Below are positions 34,740 to 46,698 of a stretch of 64,000 nucleotides of DNA, one piece after another. The DNA comes from Poecilobothrus nobilitatus (lineage: Eukaryota > Arthropoda > Insecta > Diptera > Dolichopodidae), in NCBI GenBank assembly GCA_947095535.1, contig OX352772.1, positions 145,061,447-145,125,446 of the forward strand. The letters run 5' to 3'. Under the pieces are notes generated by a model. The model saw nothing but the letters and a program-made list of their open reading frames with translations, had not been told where the DNA came from and did no database searches. Numbering within the stretch: position 1 is the first letter of the stretch; the number at the start of each line of letters is the position of its first letter. A program made the position numbers and the translations under genes.

Positions 34740-35280
34740 TGTGGTAACGTAAATATATAATATCCCACTTTATAATATCAGATGAGTTGAACTTTAATAT
34801 GTTTTACTAATATAGTGTCAATTATATAGTAACAGCTATTATCAGCATGTACCAATTATTAAATCAATCCAATCTAGTAACGTAAATAGATAATATCCCA
34901 CTTCATAATATCAGATGAGTTGAACTTTAATATGTTTTAGTAATATAGCGTCAATAATATAACGAGATAGAATGTTTTGAAGGAGAAAAGGGTATTGATT
35001 TAATTCGTTCTAACCGTTCGTTCTAATCTCGTTCTAACCGTTCGCTCATGAGAAAGTAGGTAGTTGTACGTTCAATAAAATAAAATAAGACAGTTCTTGT
35101 CGAGCAGTCTTAAAACGAAAACTCAAAACTTAAAATAATTAATATTAATAAAATTTCAATTGTTAATAAAATTATCGTTAATAAAATACACTTTAAATTG
35201 TATGAATTATATGTACAATATTAATTGTTAAATAAATTATTATTAATGAAATACACTTTAAATTGTCAAATATACCTACA
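34740..35280 (+). repeat. 3' LTR of the gypsy element
   Basis: 541 bp, collinear with 28525-29086 including the internal duplication (units starting at 34740 and about 34873). It ends CTACA followed by the TGAA target duplication at 35281. No clear polypurine tract precedes it. Confidence 0.85.
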
Positions 35281-36535
35281 TGAATATAAACGTTAATAAA
35301 TTAGGTTATGTACATTTTTAACTGTCAAAGTGTTGATGTAATATTTTGTAATAATATAGCAAATTTGTTTCTATGGCTTTGTATTGACTATTGTTATAAT
35401 AAAAAGTATAGGAATTTTTGAAATTGAATCGCAATGTATTTTTAAAGACGTAAATTTGTTTAATTTAATTCATTTAAGCCACTGTGTACAAAAAGTAATA
35501 ATTGAAAGTGTTTAAAATTGTTAATTGAAATTTGAATATGAAAAATGTCTTTTAACCCTCTATGAACTTGAATCCTTTATGAACATATAATTATTTAGAT
35601 AGTTCAGAAAATAAATTTATTAAATATTTTAGTGAAATTAGTACAAAAAAAGATTTAGTATATAAATTATATGAACGTTTTAAAAATGATGCAATAAGAT
35701 GTAATAAATATGTAACAAATCTTATTTTATAAAACAATATTTTAGGGTCATAATTCATAATTTAATAAAAAACTTTAATAAAACTGTTAAAGAATTTGAT
35801 ATAAGACATAAAATGCAGTCAATTATGAAGAAATTTCTCACTTAACAAATTTGCAATTCACAAATATCCATTTATTAAAATATGAGGGAGTTTATTATTG
35901 GTTACAAAATCAGAATCAGTCCCAATAATTTGTTTAAAGGGGTTTGGAGGTAGCAGTGCCCACTATTTTAAATGCCTTGTTGTTGAAATACATATGTATT
36001 TAAAGAAATGTTAGGAGCGATTTTAGAGTTGGATTCGAAGTCAGCGTATTACCATTTTCCTGAATATTTATTAATGAAATATATATGTAAAAAGAATAAT
36101 TAGAAGTATCTTGTAGTTGCTTACAAAATCACAGTTATACGCTTTTTCCAGAATATGGCTACCTAAATGTCCCCCATATACATATAGCTATTTCAAAATT
36201 TGCCAAGCGGATGTTTTGCAAAGTAAAAATCTAACTTTTTTTCATTAACGCATGATTTTTTGCAATGTGATGTTTGCAATGTGAGCTTAGTTCAACTGCG
36301 CTATACTCGTGCTTAACATTTGTAAAAAATAAATAAAATCCTATTTTGATTCCTTATACTTTTCTTTACAGCTTCAAATTATTTGTTTCAGTAAATTGTT
36401 TTTAAAATTTTGGATTAAATGTTCTAAAACAACCAAAATTTTTTTTTTCCAAATCTTAAAACTGTTGACAAATCGTTTCATATCAGTTTTTTCCCTTCTG
36501 TATCACTTTTTTGCCGTAATAAAATCTTATTACTT
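35281..36535 (+). repeat. Large repeat block, copy 2 (continuation after the gypsy insertion)
   Basis: Picks up exactly where 28520 left off. It matches 48837-49100 (copy 3) and 19716-20960 (copy 1) in order, including the GTTGGTTACAAAATCAGAAT segment at 35893. It ends at the 5' boundary of the next LINE near 36535, where copy 1 continues differently. Confidence 0.75.
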
Positions 36536-36671
36536 ACTATACAAACACAAAAGTGCTGCCACTTAAACAAAATAATCAGACTTATCGTAGGGTAATTGTG
36601 GGTAGCAAAAGGGTCAATCTACTGCATTAGCGTAACATAATAACAATTGTTATACTATTACAAGTTGTAAA

Positions 36672-37790
36672 ATGCCAAATGACCGAAACAAATCAGCATC
36701 ATCTACTTCGAAGAAGGGATCAAATGTGTGTCCAATATGCGGCAAGGTCGTCGATGCGGGGCAAGCACGAGTAAGATGTGACGGCAAATGCAGCGATTGG
36801 TTCCATTGGGCTTGCCTTGGTTATAAACAAAGTAAATATGATGCATTTAACGAGGTAGTAGGAATGATCATATGGAAGTGCAAAGCGGACAAGAGGAAAA
36901 TAAAGAAATGGATAAAAGAAGGGAGAAGGGTGTTATTGAAAAAGGTTTGAAAGCTATTAGCGATAATATAGATAAAAAAATTGATGAGCTTAAGACAAAG
37001 ATCCGACAAAGTAATGTTGAGAAAAACCTAACATACGCAGATACAGCAAAAATGCCAATACATAACAGGCACCAGCAAACGAAATTCAATCTAGGTATCA
37101 TAATACAACCCAGAGGCAGAAAGGTTGCGTCTGCCCAAACCATCGAGAACATCAAAAGTAAAGCATGCCAAACTAAGAGCAGGAATTGTTACGATACAGG
37201 AAACTAAGAATGGTAATGTTTATATCAAACAGGTGGAATGCAGAGATAAGCTGAAAAGCGAGCTTGTCAAGGTTTTAGGTGTAGACTACAATATTAAAGA
37301 TTCGAAACTGAGAAGACCGCGCGTAAAAATAATAAAAGTAGAAGAAAAGTTTGAGAAAAATGAAGATATAGTGGCAGCTCTGGCAGCACAAAATGCGAAG
37401 ATAAGCGACGACAACGAAATACAAATCATACACTGCAAAGAATATGACGAGAAATTGAATTACGTTTTGGAATGTGACCCAAAACTTACCACAAAATTGC
37501 AAATAAGTACACTAACCTAGGCTGGAAATCCCACTTCGTGAAAGAACACATCTACGTTCCGAAGTGCAGCAAATGTAACGACTTCGGTCATTATAAATCT
37601 GACTGCGCAAGAGTTGAATCATGCGCAAAGTGTTGGGAGAATCACCCTACGACTAACTGCTAAAATAAGATTGCCTCATACACAAACTGCAAGGAGAGAG
37701 GTATGGATGGACAGGTTCACGGGGCTTCAGACAACAAATGCCCTATGTACGAGAAACAAGTAGAAATACTATGTGCGAGAACGATGTATA
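36672..37790 (+). pseudogene. LINE ORF1: PHD finger, coil and zinc knuckles
   Basis: The first frame starts with N-V-C-P-I-C-G-K and a W-F-H-W-A-C-L core with a closing W-K-C, a well-kept PHD-type finger (residues 17-71). A lysine-rich segment follows in another frame (36872-37207) with heptad-like spacing. Then a conserved middle domain is encoded (37125-37520, beginning R-L-P-K-P-S). Finally come zinc knuckles near 37563-37670 (C-S-K-C-N-D-F-G-H-Y-K-S-D-C, C-A-K-C-W). It is the counterpart of 1857-3007. Two frame changes and stops interrupt it. The protein would bind RNA in the retrotransposition particle. Confidence 0.8.
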
Positions 37791-37835
37791 ATTGGGAATA
37801 AGTTAATATATGCATGTAAAACAGAACAATCCAAC

Positions 37836-38223
37836 ACGATGAACACTTTAAATAGGATAGAAATCCTTTACTTCAACTTAAGAAGTATAAGAAAAAAATT
37901 AGATGAGATAAAGATATTTCTGGAAAATAATAAAGACGTCGCAGTTATCGTAGGTAATGACATGGTCATATGAAAACGAAGAAAAATATTACAACATCGA
38001 AGGGTTTAAAGCAGTCTACAAACATAGGAGGCGGCACGGTCATATTCTTAAGGAACTCTCTGGAACTCGACATATTAGATAAAAGTCAATACTGCAGCGC
38101 GTGCGTTATACAAATCAATAACACCAGTCCAAAGATAGCAATAGTAACTGCTTACAGGAGCAATAACGACAGCTCAGATTCTTTCTGTGATTATATAGAA
38201 CAAGTACTCAAGAAATACAAAAA
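37836..38223 (+). pseudogene. LINE endonuclease, N-terminal part
   Basis: Encodes I-L-Y-F-N-L-R-S-I-R-K-K at the start, matching the first conserved asparagine block of apurinic-type endonucleases. After a frame change it encodes G-G-G-T-V-I-F-L-R and I-A-I-V-T-A-Y-R-S (to about 38160). The frame runs into the Helitron at 38224 and resumes after 40600. The glutamate block expected between the two parts is damaged near 37955-37975. Confidence 0.75.
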
Positions 38224-40600
38224 TCTAATATATAAAGCAGAAATTCTGTTTGTTTGTTTGTTTGTTTGTTTCTCCCCTTTTCACGTAAAAACCACCAGTC
38301 CGATTGCCACCACATTTAGCAGGAACATTTCTACGACCCCGGAAAGTGTTATAGGCTATATGATGTTTTGGTTCATTAACCCATTGCAGCCCGAGAGCCA
38401 TTTAAAACGTTTTCGTTTTTTCGTTGTCCTGCCTAAAGTTTGATCGATTGAGTTGAAAATTTGTATAAATGTTCTTCTTAGCTTTGGACGGATGCTGAAG
38501 AAATTTGAACATAATATTGCACCCGGATTCCGCCCGGCGGACTTCCAAAAAAATTTTTGTTTCCGATTTATGTCCAATTTTGTATGGTGGTTTTATAGTC
38601 CGAAAAAAACCTTGTGACAAATTTTCATTAAGTTCCGTTAAGCTGTTCGGGCAGGAGAGCCGAACAAAGTTCATTAAATTTATCTGTTGTCCTGCTTAAA
38701 CGGTTTGACCAATTGAGTTGAAAATTTACAATAGTGTAGCTCTTTACTACAGGAGCTCACTCAGTTTATTTGGTTACGATTCATTAACCCATTTCGGCCC
38801 CAGGGCTCAATGAAGTTTTTCGATTTTTTTGTTGTCACGCTTAAACGGTTTAACCAATTGAGTTGAAAACTTACAAAAGTATAGCTCTTTACCACAGGAG
38901 CTCACTGAGGTGATTTGGTTACGACCCATTAACCCGTTTCGGCACCAGGACTCAATGAAGTTTTTCAATTTCTTTGTTGTCGCGCTTAAACGGTTTTACC
39001 AATTGAGTTGAAAATTTACAAAAGTGTAGGTCTTTATAACAAAAGCTTTCTGAGTTGATTTGGTTACGATATATTAACCCATCAGGCTTCAGGCCACGAA
39101 GTATCTAATTTTTTGTTGTAGCTTAAACGATTTGACCAATTGAAAATTTGCACAAGTATTGCATTTTTACACACAAACTCATTCAATAAATTTTGTCGTC
39201 ATACACATTTCGGCAAGATAATGTCGTTAACACATTTCGGCACGATAGACCGTAAAAAAAAAATTCTAATTTGTGTCTAATTTGGCAGTATGAATTTATG
39301 GTTCTAAATAAAGCCTGTGACAAAATGTTTGTTCACATTTGTTAACCCATTTCCGCACGAGCACCTATTAAAAGAATTCTGCCTAATTTTTTGTATTATT
39401 ATTAAAAAGATATTTCCAACACTCTTTACTTTACTATATCTATACTATCTATACTGTTTTTAATATTCCATAAAAACCTTTCAATGCTAATTTCTAATAT
39501 AGAACAGTAATTAAAGTAACCTTATTAAGTATCTTCAGAATACTGTGTTTAAGTTTTAACAACATAACATTTTCGGCCGTTGTTAAAAAACAGAAACAAT
39601 CTCCTACATTAGACAATCATCATGTCATCATTCAGAAATGCATTACTTACATGTGGTCTTTACATGCGATCTACCTATATAAGATGCATGTGTATAACAT
39701 ATTTCCCATAAAATATCATTGAAATATGTACATATAGCATGTATAATATATCCCGTATATTTAAAAATACTATAAACATAATCAATTAAATTAGAAAACA
39801 TATTCACATTTCTGTACAGTATTTGATCAAAAATGAGTACATACATATTTAAAGAACTGAAAACCTTACATTCTTATCCATAAACAATTTTTACACATAT
39901 TTTTAGCCAATCAATTTCAAAACATAATTAGAAAAAGTAAACGTAAAAAAATTCTGGTTGATTTATAAAGGTAAAACACAATCATGTAGTTTTTATATTA
40001 AAAAAAATATGTTAAACAGAACCTGAGATGTATGCATTTAAAAAGAAGTTTTTTCAAAATTTGAAGAGCTGTCTGTGCTGTAGAATCTCTAACGGTGAAG
40101 GTACATAAAAAAGTTGTTCTACAACATTACTCTTTTAAGAGACCTAGGCATAGTTAATATTTCATTGCTCTTTATTAAACAGCATATAAGTTTTGTAAAC
40201 AAATTTTTCAAAATGTGCTTAAAAGGATAATTCACAAAAACATGAAGTGACATTACTTACGAAAAAAAATGTATTACATTATGGTCTTTTATAATTGAAA
40301 TGCAATTTTATGTTTCGGTATTAATGAATATATTGTGAAAACTCACTTCGCCGTAATTGTGTACTCAATAGATTATTGATTCCTTTAAAGATTTTTTGTA
40401 GACGATCTTTAATTTTTCGTTCTGTTTATTCAATTTAACTAAACGTAATAAAAAATAGAATATTAACTACCAGCATCTGAAAATGCATAGTAATACGTGA
40501 ACTATATTAATTAAATTATATTAACTCAAAAGCAAAAGTTAATAATTTTTATTTCATAAAGCCGATAAAATAGTCCGGGCAACGCCGGGTACTCTGCTAG
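38224..40600 (+). mobile_element. Non-autonomous Helitron
   Basis: Starts with TC directly after an A (38223) and ends with CTAG (40597-40600) directly before a T (40601), the classic A|T Helitron insertion. Just before the end, TCCGGGCAACGCCGGG (40573-40588) can form a short GC hairpin about 10 bases from the CTAG. The start region has a (TTTG)n tract and a conserved CCCCTTTTCACGTAAAAACC segment (about 38273-38292) common to insect Helitrons. No Rep/helicase coding remains. Internally, units of about 145 bp are repeated (38694, 38839, 38984, 39121). No target duplication, as expected. The LINE endonuclease reads on across the empty site. Confidence 0.88.
38694..39255 (+). repeat. 145-bp tandem array inside the Helitron
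   Basis: Units starting at GCTTAAACGG lie at 38694, 38839, 38984 and, degenerate, 39121 (spacing 145, 145, 137). Each carries CAATTGAGTTGAAAA and a following ATTAACCC segment. Earlier sequence (38432) has a more diverged unit start. Confidence 0.8.
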
Positions 40601-42748
40601 TATAACATATATAGGAGGCACTAACATTGACCCGCTCAAAAACAATAACTTAACGCAAAACTATGTCAACTGTATTACGGGAGCCTCTGCCAGGATCGCT
40701 AATACGATAGATGAACTACACGCAACAAGAGTCACGTGCTCGGCGGCAACGCTAATTGATCACGTCGTCACGAACTTAAGCAGTAATAAGCATGTGATAA
40801 CTGTAGAACTGTATGACGTAGCCGTTTTCGATCACAAAATAGGCAAGGCAAGGTCAAAACCGAATTAGTGGCAGTCGCAATCAACACCAATACTACACAA
40901 GATATAGCTGAATTGATTGAAATTATACAAATAGCGAAAATTAACGCGACAACTGAGAAAAAAGTTAAAAGCAGAAGGAATGATTGGAATGACGAAAGAA
41001 TAATCAACGTAATAAACGTAAGAAACGTCAAAAAGCGGCCAGATAACGAAGTAACAAAGTGTAACTAGATAAGCGCCAAGAATAAAGTTACCGGCCTAGT
41101 GAAAAGAGCGAGCGAAACAAACTTTTTTCAACCAGAAGTTAGTAAACGCCAGCGGTAACTCAAAGAAAATGTGGGAGAAGTTAAATGAGCTTGTACTAGG
41201 GAAAGAAAAAACGACTAAGCAACCAATCTCGGTAATTGCTGTAAACAACTTTGAGACAACCAATGCAAAATATATAGCGGACGCATTTAACCACTACTTC
41301 AATATGGTAGGGTCCACTTTGGCGAGTAAAATTACTAATAATGGAATTTCTGTTCATAATACAATTAATGATAAATCAATGTTCCTGTTCCCAACAGATA
41401 TCTTTGAAGTTAAAGAGGCTATTAGTCAATTAAAAATCTGATCCTCCCTGGGAGCAGACGGAATCACCAACAAAGATATAAGAAACATTAGTGGAACAAT
41501 TACTTCACTTCTCACAAAGTTAATAAACTCAGCGTTGTCAATGGCAGTCTTCCCAGACATACTTAAGAGGACGATAATTGTTCCGGTTCTTAAAAATGGA
41601 AGCAAGAAGGATGTGTCAAACTACAGACCTCTAATTTAGATAAAAATAATTATGTTGCAGCTATATTAATAGACATAAAAAAAGCATTCGATACAGTCAA
41701 CCACGAAATTCTGCTTCTGAGTCGCTCTCGGAATTAGAGGTATACCGAACAATCTTGTCAGAAGTTTTATCAGCAATATGCCAGTCAGCACAAGAATCAA
41801 CGGGGTTGAAAGTGAAGCGAAGATCCTTCAGTGCGGGTCCCACAGGGATCGAATCTGTGACCTACTCTTTATCTGCTATATATAAATAACATAAAATGCG
41901 CTGGACTAAGATGCAGGTACAATATGTTTGCGGGCGACACATGTCTTTTGTATAGTGGAAAAAATAAAGGGGAGATTGAAGAACAAATTAACGGTGATCT
42001 AAAGAAATTTGTATCATGGGCAAACAGAAACAAATTAACTATTAACGAAAATAAAACCAAGCTACTCATATTCGCAAATAAGAAAAACGAGCAATTGGTT
42101 CGACCATCAAGATTAATGATATAAGGATCGAGAGGGTAAAGGTGACGAAATACCTGAGGATCATTCTGGACCAACAACTACAATGGTTGCATCACGTAGA
42201 TCACTTATCGAGCAAAATCGTTCCTCTAATAGTATTAAGAAGGTACATCACGCTGACGCCAAACATAGCCATAATGATAAATAACGCCCACGTAATCTCG
42301 CACATTAGATACAACATCATCAACTGGTTTTCTAGCGCCGATACACTAATTAATAAATGTCGGCAAATTTTAACGAAAGCAGTCAAAGGCGTGTTTAATT
42401 ACAGCAGGGATTACAGCACCACAAGAATGTTCGCGGAAACAAAAATCAACAAAATAAGTGAAATCATCATTAGAGAAGGCAATATTCATTTACAAAACCT
42501 CTAATAATTTAACAAAAAACAATATTAAGTGCGAATGTAGGTATGCCATCTCCAATAGAGAAACCAGAAATAAACAGCTTCTAGCCATACCAAGCAGCAG
42601 AACTCAACTGCATAAAAAAAGTTTGCTTCCAAAGGCCATAAATATATATAACACTATGCCGAAAGTAATAAAAGAAAGTAAAAATGTTGCAAAATTTAAG
42701 AAAAAGGCGATCAAGTATATAAAAGCAAACACAACTCTATTTACTTAA
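40601..42748 (+). pseudogene. LINE endonuclease end, reverse transcriptase and C-terminal region
   Basis: The endonuclease resumes right after the Helitron, with T-L-I-D-H-V-V-T-N near 40752-40778. The linker and reverse transcriptase follow in several frames: N-H-Y-F-N-M-V-G-S-T-L-A (41290), G-A-D-G-I-T (41455) and S-N-Y-R-P-L (41620). A deletion then removes much of the fingers/palm before D-I-K-K-A-F-D-T-V-N-H (41671-41706). The catalytic box reads F-A-G-D-T (about 41927-41941), so the first catalytic aspartate is replaced by glycine. A post-catalytic region with K-A-V-K-G-V-F-N-Y follows (42142-42504), then a last frame to 42748. It is inactive. Confidence 0.85.
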
Positions 42749-42944
42749 TGTAACAAGCTGTCGAAATAATGCTGGGAATAAAATATCTAAAAAAGGCAAC
42801 TATGCAAAGCAAAATGGAGAAACGGCAACTCCACACCAGTTACTAGCTGTATGACTTGTCGACACACTCACATGTAATTAAATAAAATAGTGTATTCCAA
42901 AAAGTAAATGTATATTTTGAACTAGAATAAATAAATAAAATAAA

Positions 42945-44990
42945 TAAATGATTTTACTTTTATTAAAACAGTTTTTTTAAAAAAAAATAAAAATTTTACA
43001 AAAAACAAAACGTAAATAATGATAATATTAACAAAACAAAAAATTAATGTGCAACTTGTTGTTATTCGCATTAAAATTAGTTGCTCCTGTTTTCAATATT
43101 ACATGCAAGTGTTCATTAATTATTATTCTACTACGAAATTTGAGTTTGCTAAGCTAGAATAAAATGTTTTCAGCTGCGAAGGATCAAAAGTTTATTTTAA
43201 AATATCATTTGATGGTAGTTCGATCAACTCCATTTCCAAGTAATTGGGAACATCTTCAATTTTAACTTCAAATGCATTTTTGGAGAAGTTTAGTTTCTTT
43301 GAAATGGCTGTTTAAGTCAGAAAACCATAACGTCCAAAATTATTTTTCTAAGATTTCGATACAATAGCGAAATTTGTTATTTGACAAAGAAAGACTAAGT
43401 TTTTGTTCTAACATTATTGCTCAAAAAGCCAAATTATGTCATTCATTTTTAAAAACATTGTTTTTAAGTAGTTTTAGTTTGCTCTGAAAAGCTTTTATAT
43501 TTGAATACGCTTCGTTAATCAAAATTCCTTTCATTTGAACCTTTCGGTTTAAATAGAAGTCATGTCTATTGAAAATATTAAATCAAAAAGCAATTTTCGA
43601 GCCAATAATTCTAATACTTTTCTATTTTTATACCCTACACACCCTAAAGTATAGGGTATATTAACTTTGGTATGGTGTTTGTAACCACCAAAAGGAAGCG
43701 AGTTAGATATGGACATGTATATATATTCTGAATCAGGATCACCTCCTGAGTCGATTTAACGATGTCCGTCCGTCCGTTCGCACGATAACTCAAAACCTAA
43801 TGAAGCTATCTTGATGAAATTTATATAGTGGGTTACTAATCACGAAAGGAAGGCTAAGTTCAAATTTGGACAATATCGGTCCATGGGTTTGGATTTTGGA
43901 AGCTTCCGAACGAGCACCAGAGCAAATGAGATTATCTCCAAAACCAATGAAGATATAACCTTCAAATTTGACAGAGTGGTCTTCTTTCATGTTTTATTTA
44001 AGTTCCTGAAATTTGAGAGGATTTGGTCCTTGGGTTCGGATTTTGGAAGCTTCCGAACGAGCCTCAGAGCAAATGATATTATCTCCAAAAGCAAAAAAGA
44101 TATAACCTTTAAATTAGGCAGAATGGTGTTCCTTCATATTTGATTTATGTTTCTGAAATTTGTGAGGATTTTGTCCATGGTTTCAAATCTTGGAGGCTTC
44201 CGGACGAGCCCCAGAGCAAACGAGTATATCTCCACAACCAACAAAGATAGAACTTTTATTTTTAGTACAAAGGTGTTCTGTTATGTTTCCTTTTCTGTAA
44301 AATTGGAAACTGACATTTGAAAGAATTTGAACCATGGGTTCGTATTTTGGATACTTCCGGACGAGCACAAGAGCAACGAGAATATATCCAAAACCAACAA
44401 AAGTAGAACCTTTAAATTTAGTACAATGGTGTTCTGGCATGTTTTCTTTATGTTCCTGAGATGGATTCAATGAATTGGAGTGGCAATTCGGGTACCTTAC
44501 ACACACCTCCCAAGGACTAACAATCTTCGAAATTAATAAGAATAGAAACTTAAATTTTTTTACAAAGGTGTCAAGCATATCCCAAGAGGATGCCTCTTTT
44601 ACGTTCCTGAAATTCGAGTTAAATAAGACAGAAAAGGGAAGAAGTTCAAGTAGCTGCCAAAAAAACTTATGGATTTTTAATTTAATTCGAATTATTCAGG
44701 TGTAGGGTATTAATAAGTCGGTTGCATCGACTTACTGTTACATTTACTTGTTTTCAATAATTTAAGATATGATTAGATTCTTTCAATTGAAAGAATCTTT
44801 TAAGTGCATTTCCTGCACTAAACATCACTCCATTCTTGAATGATGACTTGTTGAAATTGATGATGATGGAACATCTCCTTATAAAATTTATAAAAAATAT
44901 TACCACATCCAAAACAGAACTCCATTTTAAATGAGTGCTTGTTCGTGTGGTGAATAATACATTAAATAATTCTACAGGGTGGGCCAACTT
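42945..44990 (-). pseudogene. hAT-family transposase fragment, copy 2, split by a repeat insertion
   Basis: 43100-43626 corresponds to 21469-21985 (same V-P-N-Y-L-E-M-E-L-I-type block on the minus strand). The sequence is interrupted by the hairpin-ended repeat (43627-44751) and resumes at 44752. There the minus strand encodes I-N-F-I-R and L-K-R-F-F-Q-L-K-E, the block normally just upstream in ZBED/GTF2IRD2-like hAT transposases. So this copy keeps more of the gene than copy 1. Frameshifts and a stop in 43300-43330 show it is dead. It forms the last part of repeat-block copy 2. Confidence 0.7.
43627..44751 (-). mobile_element. Hairpin-ended dispersed repeat, inverted copy with four internal units
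   Basis: Reverse-oriented relative of 24830-26092 with both hairpin ends present (AAGTCG-N7-CGACTT near 44717-44735; ATACCCTACA/TATAGGGTAT near 43630-43660). Its interior has four instead of five of the roughly 147-bp units (complement word GGTGTTC or GGTCTTC near 43978, 44125, 44271 and 44430). It sits inside a hAT coding fragment, so its limits can be placed to within a few bases by comparison with 21960-21975. Confidence 0.8.
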
Positions 44991-45171
44991 AGACTGACTG
45001 ATTTTAAATGCTTATAATTTTTTATTTTTAAAGTTTTTTATTTAATTTTTTTTTAAATGAAAGTATAAATTATTAGATAAGATAATGTGAAAAATTACAT
45101 CCTTTAAATGGCTTCCTTCACCATGTAGAACCTTTTTACTAACAAGAGTAGTAAATATTCCAATTATCAAG

Positions 45172-46698
45172 GGTATTCACAATTAGGTGTAGAAGTGTAG
45201 TAGGTCAGGTGTAGAAGTGCAGTTCAACTAATTCGTGAACGCACCCTGGTACTTTTAATCTTGTACTAGGTGTAGTTTCTTTTGACATTTGTCAAATATA
45301 ATTTTTTTATTTTCTGATACATATTCTGACATTTTTGATACTAATTTAATTTTTTAAAAATTTTTGATACAAGTTTTAATATATATATGTAATATAAAAA
45401 AGAGGGAAAAGCTACTTTTAGTAGAATTTTTAATTAAAAATTTTATTAATGAGGTGGAAGAGTTAAATGAAGTTATGTTAAATTATGACGAATTAGGTAA
45501 GTAGAATTTGTAAAATTTGCGAAGAAAAGAAATCAGAGAACTTTTTTTTTAAGTGGAAAATATGAAAAAAATTTAAAAAGCTGAAGATGATTTATTGGAA
45601 GATTTGTTGATAGTTTTCTCATTTCGTCGAGGCATCCAATATGATGTTCCGAAAACAAATATATGGTATAACATTCTGCCGTCATTTGATGATGACCGAT
45701 TCCGAATAATGCTCCGAATAATGCTAATGGTCAATCGACCAGAATTTTTCAAAATTGTAGAAGAAATTAAAAATGATGAGGAATTCACAAAACCTCATTC
45801 TTGTCTACAATTCTCATTTGAATTTCAATTGACGGTTATACTGTATCGGCTTGGAAGTTCAGGTAAAAGTGCATCTATAAAAAAAATTGTTTCTGCTTTT
45901 GGAATCGGTGATGGTGGAATAATACTAAATATAACTAATAGAATATTTAAAGCTATTTTAAAATTAAAACCTAAATATATTTATTGGCCGAACAAAGAAA
46001 AAATGCCGTCTATAGTTAGAGAAACTTTTCATGAGCCTCCTAATTGCATAGGTTATGTTGACTGAGATAAAATTAGCGGAAAAACCAATAAGTAATCATA
46101 TAGATTACTTTTCCAGAAACCATGTTTATTCTTTAAAAGCGCAGTTTGTTTGTGACTACAAATTGAAAATAAGCCATGCTGTATTTGGAGCTCCTGGTAG
46201 TGTTCATGACGCGCGAATCTTTTGATCATATATATATATTATTACATTTCATTTATTTATATAAATAATTATTTATATGTAAATATTTTTACATTTAATT
46301 TATTTATATATATTATTACATTTCATTTATTTATATATAGTAATTATATATATATATTTCATTTATAAATAGTATTATAAATAGTTTTATTATTTTTAAA
46401 CAAGCTTAAAAAAATTTATCTGTGAATCTGTATTATGCCCCTCCATTTTCAAGTTAAAATATAAAATTTAAAATGTACCTCCTAGCTCTTATTATAAACT
46501 AACGTCAACTTACGTCAAAAGTAAAAACTACAATGACAAATAAAGTACAATACTAAAGGTACAAGAGGTTTCAGGTATTGTAGAATTCTATACTATTGTA
46601 GTTTTTTTTCATATAAAAATCTACAAGAGTAAGTACACTTCTACACTTCTACAATTAGTACAAGACTACACCGTCAAAGTACACCTAATCGTGAACAC
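45172..46698 (+). mobile_element. PIF/Harbinger-like DNA transposon, defective
   Basis: Ends are inverted repeats of about 20 bp (45172-45191 and 46679-46698, 18 of 20 matching; left end GGTATTCACAATTAGGTGTA). Next to them, further GTAGAAGTGTAG words occur in both orientations. The interior has a Harbinger-type transposase fragment and then AT-rich simple sequence (46225-46420). The flanks are the two halves of repeat-block copy 3. I could not confirm the 3-bp target duplication expected for the family. Confidence 0.75.
45595..46228 (+). pseudogene. Harbinger-like transposase remnant
   Basis: The frame 45595-46065 encodes a helix-turn-helix-like region (residues 70-115: F-Q-L-T-V-I-L-Y-R-L-G-S-S-G, S-A-F-G-I-G-D-G) and ends in P-N-C-I-G-Y-V-D, the first catalytic aspartate block. 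After a stop and frame change it continues with Y-F-S-R-N-H-V-Y-S-L-K-A-Q-F-V-C-D-Y, then G-A-P-G-S-V-H-D-A-R-I-F (to 46225), the second aspartate block. The third acidic block is missing. It also lacks the Myb-like second protein of complete PIF/Harbinger elements. Confidence 0.82.

Larger units (their letters stand above)
28525..35280 (+). mobile_element. Ty3/gypsy LTR retrotransposon, both LTRs present, interior damaged
   Basis: Direct repeats at 28525-29086 and 34740-35280 begin with TG and end with CTACA. The element is flanked by TGAA at 28521-28524 and 35281-35284. The related repeat-block copies near 48833 and 48955 show the uninterrupted AAATATGAATATAAAC, so a 4-bp TGAA target duplication is demonstrated. 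The interior keeps SAP, reverse transcriptase, RNase H and integrase remnants at 32890-34700. The first 3.7 kb holds no recognisable gag and includes a separate DNA-transposon remnant (30.3-32.0 kb). Sequence after the 5' LTR (GGGCTCAACCGGGAT) may be the primer-binding region, but I could not match it to a tRNA. Confidence 0.85.
36536..42944 (+). mobile_element. Jockey/CR1-like LINE, near full length, split by a Helitron
   Basis: From about 36536 to the (AATAAATA)n-like tail at 42920-42944. It carries ORF1 (PHD, coil, zinc knuckles), endonuclease, reverse transcriptase and a post-catalytic region in order. A 2377-bp Helitron (38224-40600) splits the endonuclease. The LINE lies inside repeat-block copy 2. 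About 250 bp present at this point in copy 1 (20980-21228) is absent, so insertion was accompanied by a deletion, or copy 1 gained sequence. Several stops and the altered catalytic box mark it as inactive. Confidence 0.8.

Noticed and set aside
38247..38270. Simple (TTTG)n microsatellite
   Set aside because: It is a normal part of the Helitron start, not a separate feature.
38694..39255. CRISPR-like array
   Set aside because: Units are about 145 bp, adjacent and without unique spacers; it is a tandem repeat in a eukaryotic Helitron.
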